Below are positions 51,941 to 63,379 of a stretch of 64,000 bases of DNA, in pieces. Position numbers and translations under genes: made by a program. Position 1 is the stretch's first letter, and every line of letters begins with the position of its first letter. This DNA is from Symbiodinium kawagutii (Eukaryota; Sar; Dinophyceae; Suessiales; Symbiodiniaceae): NCBI GenBank assembly GCA_009767595.1, contig VSDK01002092.1, positions 562,148-626,147 of the forward strand. The letters run 5' to 3'. The notes beneath the pieces were generated by a model, which did no database searches, was not told where the DNA came from, and saw nothing but the letters and a program-made list of their open reading frames with translations.

Positions 51941-54280
51941 ACGTGGCTCATGATGATTGATAATCATCAGAAAATCAGTCCATAATCCAAAAAAAACAAG
52001 AGTGTGAAATGCAAACAAGAATTTATCAACTACAAAGCTCCACGGATGTTTCGGGTGCATATGAATAGATGGCTGTCTTGTCAGGGCTTGCTCGTCTGCG
52101 CCGGGCCTGAAAGGTGCACCGGTCAAAGTCCTGCAAAGGCGGCAGTGTCTGAGGCCAGTGTTGGTTGGTTGGTGATGAGCCAGCCACTGATGATTATGCA
52201 TAGGGCTGGTCAGCAATAATATGATCAATCATGAGGCCAGTGCTGCATAGGTGCTAAGAAATGCTTGACCCTGGTGATAACAATTAAGCTATGATAAGTT
52301 AGTGGTGAATTCATGGTGAACAATTGAGTAGGTTGATCATACCGTTGCTAATTGTTGATCATGATGGCGATTGATCATCGAAAGCAATGGCAAGGACTCG
52401 TTGATGGCTAATAGTATATGATCAATGGTCGACAACGACATTCAACCAACCAAACCAAAGGACCCTTGTCTTTGAATTGTCCATCAATGACGTATTCCCA
52501 ATTCACTGCATGCTTAGGAAGCCTCGGTGCAACTCAAAAATTACTGGCGGCTTCCCTACGCAGTTACTGGATGATCGATACCGTCATGCAGAAAACGTGA
52601 ACAGGGTCAGTGAGAGTTCCCCTACAAACTGCTAGATTAAGCCCAAATCAACCCAGCCGCAACTGGTGGTTTCTGATACTCCTCAGCTGCGAAACCTGCT
52701 CGGCAAGGTGGTTTTTCTGATGACCTTCATACAGCCTCAACAGTACAGAAAATAGGAAATACCATCTGAAAATCGATGGACACAGATTCCGATACTGACA
52801 TCAACCATGAGATACCATAATCAAAAAAACCAGCTGACATAACCATAAGGATCCATCAGGAACAACATGGAACAAGCCAGCGACTTTGAACTCACCACCT
52901 GGCATAGCCAGCCGTAACATCACCTGCACCACACAACGACACAACTCCAGGGTGCCAGGTCCTTCAGACACTGAGGATGCACAGCTTCCGGCGTGGCTTT
53001 GCCAAAGAACTCAGCTGAGGCCTCCTGAAAGAGGCCTCTCACCTGGACCACCCGGATGCGAAGGATGGGTGGGTCATGGGCTGAGAATCCAGTTGTAATC
53101 TACTTGGTGGTTTCGACCGCCAGTGACTGGGAACCCCCAAGCTATGGTATTTTGACAAACACCCAGTGATAAATGGCCCTAATCTGACTGAAACATGCAT
53201 GGTTCCAGTGGTTATGCGGAGATAATTCATGCTTGCATAGTTATTGCATGTTATTGCCGAATATTGCCGTTGGAATTCTAGGGCTCCAATGAAGGTACAT
53301 GAGAAAAAAACAACGGCCCGGCATGAGCAGCTTAGGGAGCTACACGAAGGACCGGGTGTATCTACCAGGGTCGCTGCAACTCCACTTGGCACCTGGTTGC
53401 ACTCATGGCCCAGCCATGGGTTACCCACCTTCAGCATCGGTTCCCGCCTCATCTTGTAAGGAAGCTTGTAAATTGCGATGCCTGGACTCAGCAAAGGCTC
53501 GAAGTCGCCTAGCCCGCGGGTGCTTGTGCTGGTGGTTGTTGCTGCTGCTGTTGTTCTTGTGAAACCTCCCTCCCTTTGTTCTTGTCGTGATGCCTTCCCT
53601 TCGTCGCTGTTGAGCTTGCTGTTCTTCAATTTCTGAGCGTCAAATGATGATGTCGTCTCTTGATTGGATGCTTGGTGATCATAGTTGTTCCCGTGAGGAC
53701 TATAATGACCCCCTTATACAAACAGGTTGGTAAACTATGGTGGCATAACGATAAACCAGCTGGTATAACCCACTCTCACGGGTTAAAGCAGCCGGTATCA
53801 ACCACATGACCCATCTAAATCATCTTTCATAAAGCAGCTGATCTGACGACAACCCCTGAGGTGGAAGGGTTCCATTCGGATCAAACCCCAGCTGGTGGAA
53901 TAAGGCCAGCAGCGGCACGGCACGGCACGGAAAACATCTCCATGTCATTCAAAAAAATCGAACGATCAACATATCGTCGTGAATGTGTATGCAACAGTTC
54001 GAAAATCATATCCAACTATATATGTAGATTAATGATATATTTGTTTTGCACACCTTTTTATGTACAGTATACATGTGTGCAAATGTTGCCCATGAACTTG
54101 ATATCTTCCCTGCATTTCTACATTCCCCGAGCCAAACCTCACAGCTGTGTGAAACCAGTGCAGTTTTGGCAAGTTCCCCCTCAGCGGGGGTTTCTGTCAC
54201 CTATTGACCTATTCACTTTGATTGACCCATGATCAACCAAGTTCCAATATCAGTTCAATTGTCCCACACCATTACCCACA
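51941..54280. other. Spacer; one long doubtful ORF at 53039-53629 (minus)
   Basis: The 196-codon minus ORF starts at TTG, has a Thr-rich run from a gttgctgctgctg repeat and no motif or codon bias, so it is not called. A cacggcacggcacgg triplication sits near 53913. Confidence 0.35.
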
Positions 54281-54289
54281 AAAAATATG

Positions 54290-54850
54290 CTTAAGTTCAC
54301 CATTTCTACGATTAACCATTAAGCATTATCTCCCATCGTTAATTCAACCATGATTAACCACTACTGTGCGACCATTCTGAAACCATCGTTTCACTGATAA
54401 CCATTTCTATTTACCATTACTATTTACCACTACTATGCAGCTATTAATCATGATTCACCTAGTTCTCAGCCATGTCTTAACCATTCTGAAACCATAGTTT
54501 CACCACTTTCACTATCAACCATTACTATTAACCATCACTATTTCACTCAAACCATAGTTTCGCCAGGTTCACTCTCCATTGACCATGAATTCACCAGTTT
54601 CACTATCCATTAACCATGAATTCACCAGTGTCACTATGATCCACTACCATTAACCATCAACTATCATCCATTAACCATCACTATTTCACCATAGTTTCAC
54701 CAGTTTCACTATCATCCTCTACTGTTAACATCTATTAACCATGACTATTTCACTATATTTCACTCTTAGGTAATCACCATGCTCAACTATCATCCATTAA
54801 CCATCACTATCATCCATTTCAACTATCATTCATTAACTTTGATTATCGAG
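54290..54850. repeat. CACTATCATCCATTAACCATCAC tract
   Basis: Long run of degenerate ccattaaccatgaattcaccagtttcact units, roughly 45-60 bp apart. Confidence 0.7.
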
Positions 54851-55009
54851 ATGGTTAATGGATTATAGTTGAAAACCATTGGATTATAGAATCCATTTCA
54901 ATTCATCCAATGGTAATTCACTATCATCCATTTCATCCATGGTGAATCACTATCATTCATTAACTTCCATGAATTCACCACCTGAAAACCATGGGATTCA
55001 CCATGTGAT

Positions 55010-55125
55010 TCACTGCTCGACGCCTCGGACCGGAGACTTCAAAGTTCCGCCGACAGCAACCCAGGCCGGCCACCATGGGGGCGCGCAAGCGCGACGGTGA
55101 AGCGATGCGGGGATGGTGGCTGGCG
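55010..55125 (-). CDS. Exon-like island, frame uncertain
   Basis: GC-rich stretch following a CCGCCAG acceptor-like site on the minus strand. Candidate frame PHRFTVALARPHGGRPGLLS; two others are open. Confidence 0.25.
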
Positions 55126-55129
55126 GAAG

Positions 55130-56460
55130 CCAACGATGGTTGGGTCATAGGGCTTGACAATGGTTGGGAATATCAGGTTGGTTGATAATGGTTTAAACTG
55201 GTTGGCTTATTAGTATTGAGTGGTTGGTAATGGTTGTTAACCAGGGAATAGTAACCCATGACAGGGGATATACGAACTGGAATGGTTTGTTTATAGCTAC
55301 AAATGATTGATGTAAAGGATGATAAGTCGTGGGTACCTCTATTTTGAGAAAGAGCCAGATAGCGACATAAGGGAAGCTGCTCGTATTTGATGAGTTGGAT
55401 GGAGGCAATTACTGTAGTGCTTGTCGCGGGGAAATCCCATCAAAACCACCAAGGGAAGCTGATGAAGAATAATTGTGCAATCTCTAATCTAGAAGAAATA
55501 GATCGGGTAGAAATTAATTATTTGAAACCAATAAGAGAGGCTGATGAGAAAATCAAGCTTCCACCCAGCATGGCTTTTCTGGTAGGCTGTTTCACCACAA
55601 GGGTGAAGGTTAATCAGAAATATGTTGTGCTCCGAATATGAGGAACCATTCCCAACTTCCACACAGGAACCATCAAACCGAAAATTGGCTGCCATCAGTA
55701 CCATTTTGTTGGCTGTCGGAAGCTGAAAAAAATGAGAGAAAAGCACTCGGTCTCAAAAGCACCCAAATATGCTTCGAGCTTTGGAGGATGGGTGGCAGAT
55801 TGGTCCAGGGTGTCAAGCTCTAAACATTCAAGATCCTTTCAACTTGCCAAGCATTTTGTGAACTTTTTTCAAGAACTTGCTGGTTAATCCATACTGGCCT
55901 TTGCCATTCTTTGCCATGCACCTAGTCACCTAGTTTTCAATCCCAACACTTCTGTCAACTGACCCGCAGTCCTCTTTCAATAGCTTGTTACGAAGCCAGT
56001 GGGAGGAAGAAGCTTTGAACACAAATGAGGATTGTGGGTGGCACTTGCTCCAATCATCCAGCCAAAGCTACAAGAATGAGAATACGCAGAGCAAGAAACA
56101 GCGGCAAGGAGCGTGAACATGCCGTGGCAGAGTGTGTTCAAAGTCATGCTGTGTGCACCCTCACAAGCGTCTCAAAGTCAGCCAATCGTTTGGGAACTGC
56201 ACGGGTAACCTTCAGCCTCTCCAAAAGTCAAAGGGATGAGAAAGTGTTGTTAGCTGATGACTTGGCATACCACAAATTCAATGTGTCCATACCGGTCCGT
56301 ACCTATTCTCCGTTACTTGGATGTGCTCGCCCACTGAGTAACTGATGCTTGAGTTGTAAGGGTTATAACCTACCTTGTATATGGTGAATTACCACGGTTA
56401 TATCTCAGCTATAACCCCACACACATATGCAAGTAACTGCCCTAAAATTCTTCGTGGCTT
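55130..56460. other. Spacer with doubtful ORFs
   Basis: Includes part of a family-A element (55285-55365) and plus-strand ORFs at 55387-55641 and 56025-56345 (the latter with MRIRRARNSGKEREHAVAEC). No family motif or clear codon bias. Confidence 0.3.
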
Positions 56461-56469
56461 TGGTGGTAC

Positions 56470-56660
56470 CTGGCACCAGCAGGCGGCGGCACATCAAAGT
56501 CATCGTCGATCAAGGGCTGCATCAAATGGATCTTCTGCACACCAGCGCGACCGCTCTTGTCGAGCGAAGCCTTACAGGTGGCCATGTACCTGCGCAGCTG
56601 ACTGATCCGCTGTCGATGAATCTCATCACGATCAGTTCCCCAACGGACCAGTGCCAACGG
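56470..56660 (-). CDS. Exon-like island (unrecognised protein)
   Basis: The longest well-formed exon of the right half, about 63 codons between a CTACCAG acceptor and a GTACC donor. Reads PLALVRWGTDRDEIHRQRIS, then QLRRYMATCKASLDKSGRAG, then VQKIHLMQPLIDDDFDVPPP. Mixed-charge helical sequence with an acidic end. No family recognised. Confidence 0.5.
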
Positions 56661-56959
56661 CTGGTAGTCACGAACATTAATCTTTACCATCCTTTGATCA
56701 TCATCAACCACCAGTTTTACCTATCACGTTCAATACAAGAAAACCAACCACGAGGCAAGGATGGGGAGTTTCTCACCCCTGCACGTCCGCATCGAAGTAG
56801 CTGCTGATTTGGTATCTCCGTTGCAGCGCCTGTCAACGAGACCGGGGTGCTGGGCCATGGGCCTCCCATGGTGCAAACAAGTTTGGGTGGCAGCACCAGA
56901 CTTAAATACCTGGTAAAAACATGTAAAAACGACAAGGAACAAACAAAAAACAACTACTG

Positions 56960-57275
56960 CTGCTACTATGACTACTATGACTACGACGACGACGACCACG
57001 ACCACGACGACGACAACGACGACTACGACCACGACGATGACGACCACCACCACCACCACGACGACGACCACGACCACGACCACCACCACGACAACGACCA
57101 CCACCACCACCACCACTACCACTGCCACTGCCACTGCCCCTGCCACTGCCCCTGCCACTGCCGCTGCCACTGCCGCTGCCACCGACACCGCCACCGCCAC
57201 TGCCACTGCCACTGCCACTACCACTTCCACTATCACTACACTACTTATGACGACGACAACGACGACGACTGCTAC
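56960..57275. repeat. (ACG)n / (ACC)n / (ACTGCC)n microsatellite
   Basis: Tri- and hexanucleotide repeats grading from acg to cac to cactgc. Generates poly-Thr, poly-Val and His/Asp-rich shadow ORFs. Similar in makeup to 25.54-25.85 kb. Confidence 0.93.
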
Positions 57276-57477
57276 TACTGCTCGCCACTGTTCATTGGTC
57301 ATCGAACATCCTTGAGGTCATGGTTTTGATCCGTAGTCATTGGTTGCTTTTATCAACCTAATATACAGCCCATTAGATATGCCTTGTGTTTTTTGCTGCT
57401 TTGTTTATCCGATTACTTTATGGTTGTCTTTAATGTTGTGGTGAATATGAGAACCGACCATCATAATCATCTCAACC

Positions 57478-57588
57478 ATACGGTGGTTTCTCAAAAAAGG
57501 GACCCCCAAATCATCCAGTTTATTCACCATTTGTAGTACTAACCATCCATAACTTTGGGGTCCCCTATGGCTTGAGAAACCCCCATAT
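57478..57588. mobile_element. Family-A short inverted-repeat element
   Basis: Starts ATACGGTGGTTTCTCAAAAA and ends GGCTTGAGAAACCCCCATAT; internal ggacccccaaatcatccag and aactttggggtcccctatgg are also inverted. About 111 bp. Confidence 0.75.
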
Positions 57589-57809
57589 CCGGTCATTCTT
57601 AACTAGTCACCATGAGATACAGCTATGGGTCCCTGTACCCATGCATTAATTTCGTCTTATTATCCACTATTGCTTATTATCCCTCATGATTAACCATTAT
57701 TAGCCAATTTTAACCACCATATATTCATTGTTAGTCATATGGGTCCCCAAACTGGCTAGGTCGAAATCCCCACCTCCGGTCATTCGTCACCAGTCACTGG
57801 CTGAGATTC

Positions 57810-57935
57810 CATGGCCCGCCTCCAGTGCGCCAGCCCCAAGCCGCGCTCGCGGCCCATCCGCCGCATCGGCACGGAGGCGCCGGCCGAGGCCGAGCACCAG
57901 CACCTGGCGGCACCACCGGGGTGCCAGGATCCCTG
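57810..57935. CDS. Exon-like GC-rich island, strand unresolved
   Basis: Plus frame from an ATG reads MARLQCASPKPRSRPIRRIG with all third positions G or C; minus frame reads VLVLGLGRRLRADAADGPRA after a GCCAG acceptor. Both are plausible. Confidence 0.3.
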
Positions 57936-57959
57936 GTGGATGCTCACCTGGTGAAAATC

Positions 57960-58545
57960 TATCGAAATCTATGGAAATAGCTGGTGAAACATGATGAAAC
58001 ATGCTGAAACATGGCGAAACATCGAGAAATTCACGTGATTTTCTTCTTTTGAATGTGAGTCTGCATGCATTTCACTCTGAAGTGTAAAGAAGCATGGTGG
58101 GGAATCATGGGATATGTGGCAACCAACAAAAGTGTAATAAGCAATGTTGGTTGACAACTCCAGGGGGAGATACTCGGGATATGAACAACAATACTGAGAT
58201 ATAAACGGCAAGAATAGCATATGACAGTCTGATAAATAAACCACATTAAACCACCATGCTGGTTGGCATAAAGTTGCAAATATGACAGCGTGTTGGTTTA
58301 AAACTTGTAGGGTAGAAAACCCATTGTAATGGGAACAAAAACCTTGTTGCTTGGGTGGTCAAGGGGTTAATTGTCAGTAACAACCTTGAATAGCTGACAC
58401 CAAGGGAAAATAGGCAAAAAGGATGAGGATCACCGGTTCTCTCCCTGTGGCTGCTGGGCTGCATCCTGTGAGTAGTTCCTTCTCCCTAGTGTTCAGCGGA
58501 TGTATAAGTCCTTTCCAATGTCGAACCGGGGTTTCTGGGGATAAT
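57960..58545. other. Intron-like spacer
   Basis: Begins with aaacatgatgaaacatgctg repeats (57985-58025), then AT-rich non-coding sequence. Confidence 0.4.
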
Positions 58546-58648
58546 CGGTGGTTTCTCAAAATAGGGATCCAAAAAAATGGTGGGTTTATTACTAACAAAT
58601 GACTATTAAAGGATGACTTGGGGGTACCCCTATTTTAAGAAACACCCA
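58546..58648. mobile_element. Family-A short inverted-repeat element
   Basis: CGGTGGTTTCTCAAAATAGG at the left, GGTACCCCTATTTTAAGAAA at the right, about 103 bp. Confidence 0.7.
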
Positions 58649-58864
58649 ATTGGTAGCAGGATGATGGAAAGAAAATCTTACTGTTTCAGCCCCTATTCTT
58701 TATGTTCATTATTACTCCTATTACTCCTATGCTCCTTGCTTGGTCATACCCAGGTAGCCCCATTCGAATTTGTCGTTAAGGAGACTGTCACTATCAATCA
58801 TTGTGACGCATAGAGTCAGCCATGCATGACCATGAACAATCCACCGGTAGTGACCATATTATCA

Positions 58865-58975
58865 AGTGGCTTCTTAAAATGGGGGTACCCACAAATCATC
58901 CTGATATCAACCATTTGTAGTAGTAATACAACCATAACTTGGGGGGTCCCAAACTGGCTTTGGAAACATCCATAT
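58865..58975. mobile_element. Family-A short inverted-repeat element
   Basis: AGTGGCTTCTTAAAATGGGG at the left and a diverged GGTCCCAAACTGGCTTTGG end at the right; internal aatcatcctgatatcaacc. Confidence 0.6.
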
Positions 58976-59164
58976 AGTAGTTGTTGAAGCAGTATCGTTG
59001 GTTATCCCCTATCATAAATCGCTATAATCCCCTATCATCAACCATTATTAACAATTATTCACCAGATTACTAGCCTTTATCAACCATTGTTCCCTATCGT
59101 TATATAACCATCATTAACCACTACTGCTTCCAACCCCCTATAAACCAACCACCGTTCATCGCCG

Positions 59165-59260
59165 TCACGTCACCATGGCCTCTGGTGCTCCAACGGCGTC
59201 AGGTGAGGGCGGCGCCCAAAGTCCCTGGGGCGTAACGGGGTTGGACCGGTCAGCTACCTT
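59165..59260 (-). CDS. Possible exon (unrecognised)
   Basis: GC-rich; minus frame reads TPQGLWAPPSPDAVGAPEAM. A plus frame from an ATG is equally open. Low certainty. Confidence 0.2.
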   Translation of the reverse strand, partial: KVADRSNPVTPQGLWAPPSPDAVGAPEAMVT

Positions 59261-59636
59261 AGCTGCTTCGTCACCATGGTTGATGCCCTACTAAAGGGTA
59301 GCTGGGGAGTAACTTTAGTAGGGTATCTGGTTGATACCAGCTAGACTTAGCTGGTTAGTAAGCATGCTTAGCACATCACCGTGGTTAGTAACCATAAAAG
59401 GTTTGGGGTATCTGATCAGTTACCATAGTTACTTCAATAGGGTAGCTGGTTGATACCAGCTAGTGGTTACAAGCATGGCTGGACTGGCTACCTTAGCTGG
59501 TGGTTACTTGACCCTTTCTAGAGGTGCAGGTGGTTAGCAAGCACGGTTACTTGGATGTGCAACTGGAGGCAACCATGGTGAACTAACCCCCGCTGCAGGT
59601 CCAGCTTGTGGGTCTGTGCTTAAGCAGGGATCAATC

Positions 59637-59754
59637 ATATGGGCGTTTCTCAAGTCATAGGGGTACCCCCAAGTCATCCCATATTCATCATTTATGGTAA
59701 TTAACTACCAACCATTTTTGGTAGGTCTCCTATGAATTGAGAAACCACCACATG
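59637..59754. mobile_element. Family-A short inverted-repeat element
   Basis: ATATGGGCGTTTCTCAAGTC at the left, TGAATTGAGAAACCACCACAT at the right, abutting a family-B element at its right end. Confidence 0.7.
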
Positions 59755-59877
59755 GCTGTGGGTCAGTTCACCCCTAGTCCCCCTGGTTCCCCATCCTTGA
59801 ACCCCTGTTTTCCCTTCTTATTGTTGCTCATTATCCCCCATGAAATTGGCTGGTGAACTGCTTGACCCATAGCCATA
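59751..59877. mobile_element. Family-B inverted-repeat element (type copy)
   Basis: CATGGCTGTGGGTCAGTTCA at the left and TGAACTGCTTGACCCATAGCC at the right, reverse complements with small indels; 127 bp. Internal ccccctggttccccatcc and atcccccatgaaattgg are the family hallmark. Confidence 0.72.
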
Positions 59878-59985
59878 TATAGCTGGTATATCCCCTACTA
59901 TTGTTACTTATCATCACCTATTATTAACCATTAACCAGCTACTATTAACCATTGGTTGGTCGGTTAACTGCTAGGCCCAGCTCGC

Positions 59986-60109
59986 CACATCCTCCCGTGT
60001 TTCGTTGTCACGACCAACACGACTCAACGCCGCAACAAAAGGCACCATCAACGACTGGATCTCAGCCTTGATGCTGCCATCGGCTGGATGGGCTACCAAC
60101 ATTTTAGGG
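59986..60109 (-). CDS. Exon-like island (unrecognised protein)
   Basis: 124 bases between a GGTTTTTTCAG acceptor and a GCGAGC donor on the minus strand. Reads [20 protein letters not shown] then [19 protein letters not shown], with GC-biased third positions. The donor GCGAGCTGGG is the same as at the 45.2-kb exon. No family recognised. Confidence 0.5.
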
Positions 60110-60169
60110 CTGAAAAAACCGAACCACCGAAACCAGGGTACCAACACTGTTGTTGATTAGAGTACAGAT

Positions 60170-60206
60170 ATAAATATACATATACATGTACATATATACA
60201 TATATG

Positions 60207-60241
<35 letters not shown>

Positions 60242-60294
60242 GTTTATGTATATATATATATATGTATATATGTACATATTTACATATATATATG

Positions 60295-60327
<33 letters not shown>

Positions 60328-60395
60328 TTATTTATATATGTATATATGTACATATTTATATATATATATATGTAAATATATATATATACCTATGA
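60170..60395. repeat. (TA)n / TACATA microsatellite
   Basis: Over 200 bases of tatatatgtatatat; all ORFs here are artefacts. Confidence 0.95.
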
Positions 60396-60602
60396 TAGAC
60401 ACATACTACAGTAACGCCTATACACTATATGCCGAAGTATGCTTTGTTGGTTTATATCAACGCTGTTGTCGGATATTCAGGTTGGTTAATGTCAGTATTT
60501 CCATTTTTGAAGTATATAGTATACCACTATTGCCCCAAATAAGTCCAAATAAGGGGATCAATACGAGGATGGTGAGTAACAGTCATCAACCACCACTGAA
60601 GC

Positions 60603-60684
60603 ATCAAAGGCGAACGCCATGCCGCGGGCCCCGCACCGCACGATCTCGCAGGGGCGCAGGAGGTCGGACCGGATCGTCGGGGTC
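60603..60684 (-). CDS. Exon-like island (unrecognised protein)
   Basis: Follows a GGGGCAG acceptor. Minus frame reads [20 protein letters not shown] then GMAFAFD. Right-hand limit by eye. Confidence 0.4.
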
Positions 60685-60719
60685 CTGCCCCAGGAATGAC
60701 CAACGAGGCAACAGGCATG

Positions 60720-62500
60720 GAGTTTATGATAGGGTATTACTTATGCCTGTTAATGATAGGGTAATGATAGGGTAATGATATGCATATAATTCCATGAGTA
60801 ACTAGTGTTCATATCATTAACTATGTAATGATCACCACAGGCATAGGGTATTACTAGTTAATGATAGGGGGTCTATCTAACAACAATGGTTCAACCAGTA
60901 TGGATAGTAGATCTAACAACAAGGGTTTATGATAGGGGATGATAATCATTAGTGGTTTAATAGTTTATGATAGGGTTTATGTATGTGGGTTGATGTGGGT
61001 TGATGTGGGTTGACAATGCTTAGCAATTGTACATGGTTTGATACAAATCGATTGTGGTTAGTAGTGGTTGTTGATGCTTAGCAGTACTGGTTGATATGGG
61101 TTGATGATGTGGGTCAACTATGGTTTTGCTGGTTTATGGTTTAGAACAGGGGATAGCCAACAACAATGATGGTTCAACAACTACTACATGGGGATTTCTT
61201 AATATTTTGGGAAACCCAAAGTTTTTGTTGGATTATTGTTGTAAATGATAAATAAACTGGATGATAAGTGGCGGTACCCCTATTTTGAGAAGCACCCATA
61301 TGTTGGGTGATGACTGGTATAATGATTAAATCATGTACGAGGTATAAGAGTAATGATATATATATACATATATGGTATATGATTACCTAGAAGGGTTAAA
61401 ATGGCGTAAAGCCAACTGGCATACAACCAACAATGGATATTGTTGTATCATCAACGATCGGTATGTTTCAAACATTGGTCTTCATGATTGGTTGATCCTG
61501 GGGATAATAGGTATAGTTCATAGGTAAGTATTGGTGAAACCAACAAAAAGTTACTATTGAGATAATCTTTCTGGTGATGGTGACGATATGTGCACTCTAC
61601 TTCAGCCATCCTGGAGTAGATATGATGTATCACATTGAAAAGATCTGGGTTAATAATCTAAATATTGAGACTATGGGTGATATTCAGCATCTACTCAATT
61701 GGATGGCCATAAGCCGGTGACTATCAGTTGGTTCTTTAACCATCATTGGTTATGAAACCCTTTTATAAACCGATGTGTGAATCATAATTCATAGTAACTA
61801 TTGTAAAATACTCATGATTATATCCGCTCAAAACCATGAATCACCGTTGTTATATCATTACTATTGGTTCTTGAACCATTAGTATCATTAGTTATTATAC
61901 CTTTTCACCACGACATTATTACTGCTTAATATGATTACTAATTACTATAGTTATGGAAACACTCTTATGATTGCTGTTCCCTATACAATTATTGGTGATT
62001 ACACCCTTTCACCAACTTTTGCTTAATCAAGAATTGATCGATAGTAGTTCAGAGTTGTAGCGAATCTTAGTCTTACTTCTTAACCAATAACAAACCAATT
62101 GATTGATTTACCAACAACCCAGCATTGCTATGAAGCTGCTGTTATAAACCGTTGATTTTGGTTACTAACCGTTGTGTTGATTCCAAAAACAACTACAGTA
62201 ACAACTACAGAACTAATCACCAGTGTTTAACCATTATTAAGTACTGCCTATCATACCATTGCTGCTTATTTTATAGAATCCTGTAATTGGTTGTTAAACC
62301 ACTATTGGTTCTTATACCACTATCATACCACTCTCATTCTTGGTTACTTAATAGTAGTCATAGTTGTAAGACTGTCTATTCTATACCTTCTATAACCAAA
62401 AAACCCTTCTCATTAACCATCGGTATCCATAGAACCCTATTCATTCATAAACCATTGCTAACCATTTGAATCCATTGTTATGAGCCATATTCACTAACCA
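60720..62500. other. Intron-like spacer with one family-A element
   Basis: Tandem ttaatgatagggta (60745-60775) and gatgtgggttgatgtgggtt words, then AT-rich sequence with aaccattattggtt words. No gene recognised. Confidence 0.45.
61187..61302. mobile_element. Family-A short inverted-repeat element
   Basis: ACATGGGGATTTCTTAATAT at the left, CCCCTATTTTGAGAAGCACC at the right, about 116 bp. Confidence 0.65.
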
Positions 62501-62523
62501 TTGCTGCACCCTTCATCCAACAC

Positions 62524-62665
62524 CTCGCCGTTGCGCCACGACTCTCGCGCCTCGTATCTGCTGAGCTCCGGCACCAGCCGCTTTTCGGGTCGCTGGGAGA
62601 TGTCCATGGACGTATCCAACTGGCAGAGCAAGCCCGGCGCAAGCAGCAGCGGCCAGCAGTTGCAG
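62524..62665 (-). CDS. Exon-like island (unrecognised protein)
   Basis: 142 bases between a TAG acceptor and a GTGTTGG donor. Reads CNCWPLLLAPGLLCQLDTSM then DISQRPEKRLVPELSRYEAR then ESWRNGE; nearly all third positions are G or C. Two plus frames are also open, but with weaker bias. No family recognised. Confidence 0.45.
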
Positions 62666-62689
62666 CTAGTCATGGCATACATTTGTGAT

Positions 62690-62745
62690 ATATGTATATA
62701 TAATATATATAAAATATTATATATATATATATATATACCAGTGAC
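62690..62745. repeat. (TA)n microsatellite
   Basis: tatatatataaaatattatatata. Confidence 0.9.
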
Positions 62746-62749
62746 TAGT

Positions 62750-63080
62750 TATATATATTCCAGCATATATCACTGAATCAGCTATATTCCAGCTAGTCGT
62801 AGCTACCTTGATTAATTGCTCAAGTAAATATAGCATGATACTGAATATAGTGATTAGTATTAGCAATGAGTGATTCACTATAGTCATTAGTGATTCGTGA
62901 TTAATTAGTTAGTGTGAATTCTGAAATATAGCTTTTAGAAATCAGGATTGAGTCATGGCTATTGGTGACTAAGGTTTAGGAATAGTTATCTAGTAACAGT
63001 TGTTGATTATTAGTAGGAACAATAGTGATTGATAGTTGTTAATGAATAAGAGTGTTCAATAGTTTTACCCATTCTAAATG
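62750..63080. other. AT-rich spacer
   Basis: gtgattagt words, no feature otherwise. Confidence 0.5.
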
Positions 63081-63084
63081 AACA

Positions 63085-63178
63085 TATATATATATCATTT
63101 ATTCATTTATTTATTTATTTATTTATTTATATATATTTATTTATTTATTTATTTACTTATTTATATATATATATAGAG
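63085..63178. repeat. (TTTA)n microsatellite
   Basis: Tetranucleotide atttatttattt repeats interrupted by TA runs. Confidence 0.93.
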
Positions 63179-63211
63179 GAAAGTACTGCTGGCAAACACT
63201 ACAGGAACACC

Positions 63212-63285
63212 TACTAACACAAGCAACAACCACAGCACCACCGCTCAGTCCTCCAAACCGGATGGCATGGCGCGCTGCCAGCGGC
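63212..63285 (-). CDS. Exon-like island (unrecognised protein)
   Basis: Follows a GGTCAAG acceptor on the minus strand. Reads PLAARHAIRFGGLSGGAVVV. A half family-A element (ggtttcttaagccacaggga) lies just upstream at 63330-63376. Confidence 0.35.
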
Positions 63286-63379
63286 CTTGACCATGGGAAA
63301 ATAACGTCAGTCGTGGTTGAAGATTGAGGTTTCTTAAGCCACAGGGACCCCCCCAAGTTATGGTTGGTATATTACTATC

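Noticed and set aside
53039..53629. 196-codon minus-strand ORF
   Set aside because: Starts at TTG, has no motif or codon bias, and part comes from a gttgctgctg repeat. Could still be part of an exon.
56730..57329. 190- and 160-codon ORFs rich in Val, Thr, His and Asp
   Set aside because: Products of the ACG/CAC/CACTGC microsatellite, not genes.
60093..60395. Tyr/Ile-rich ORFs
   Set aside because: Pure TA/TACATA microsatellite.
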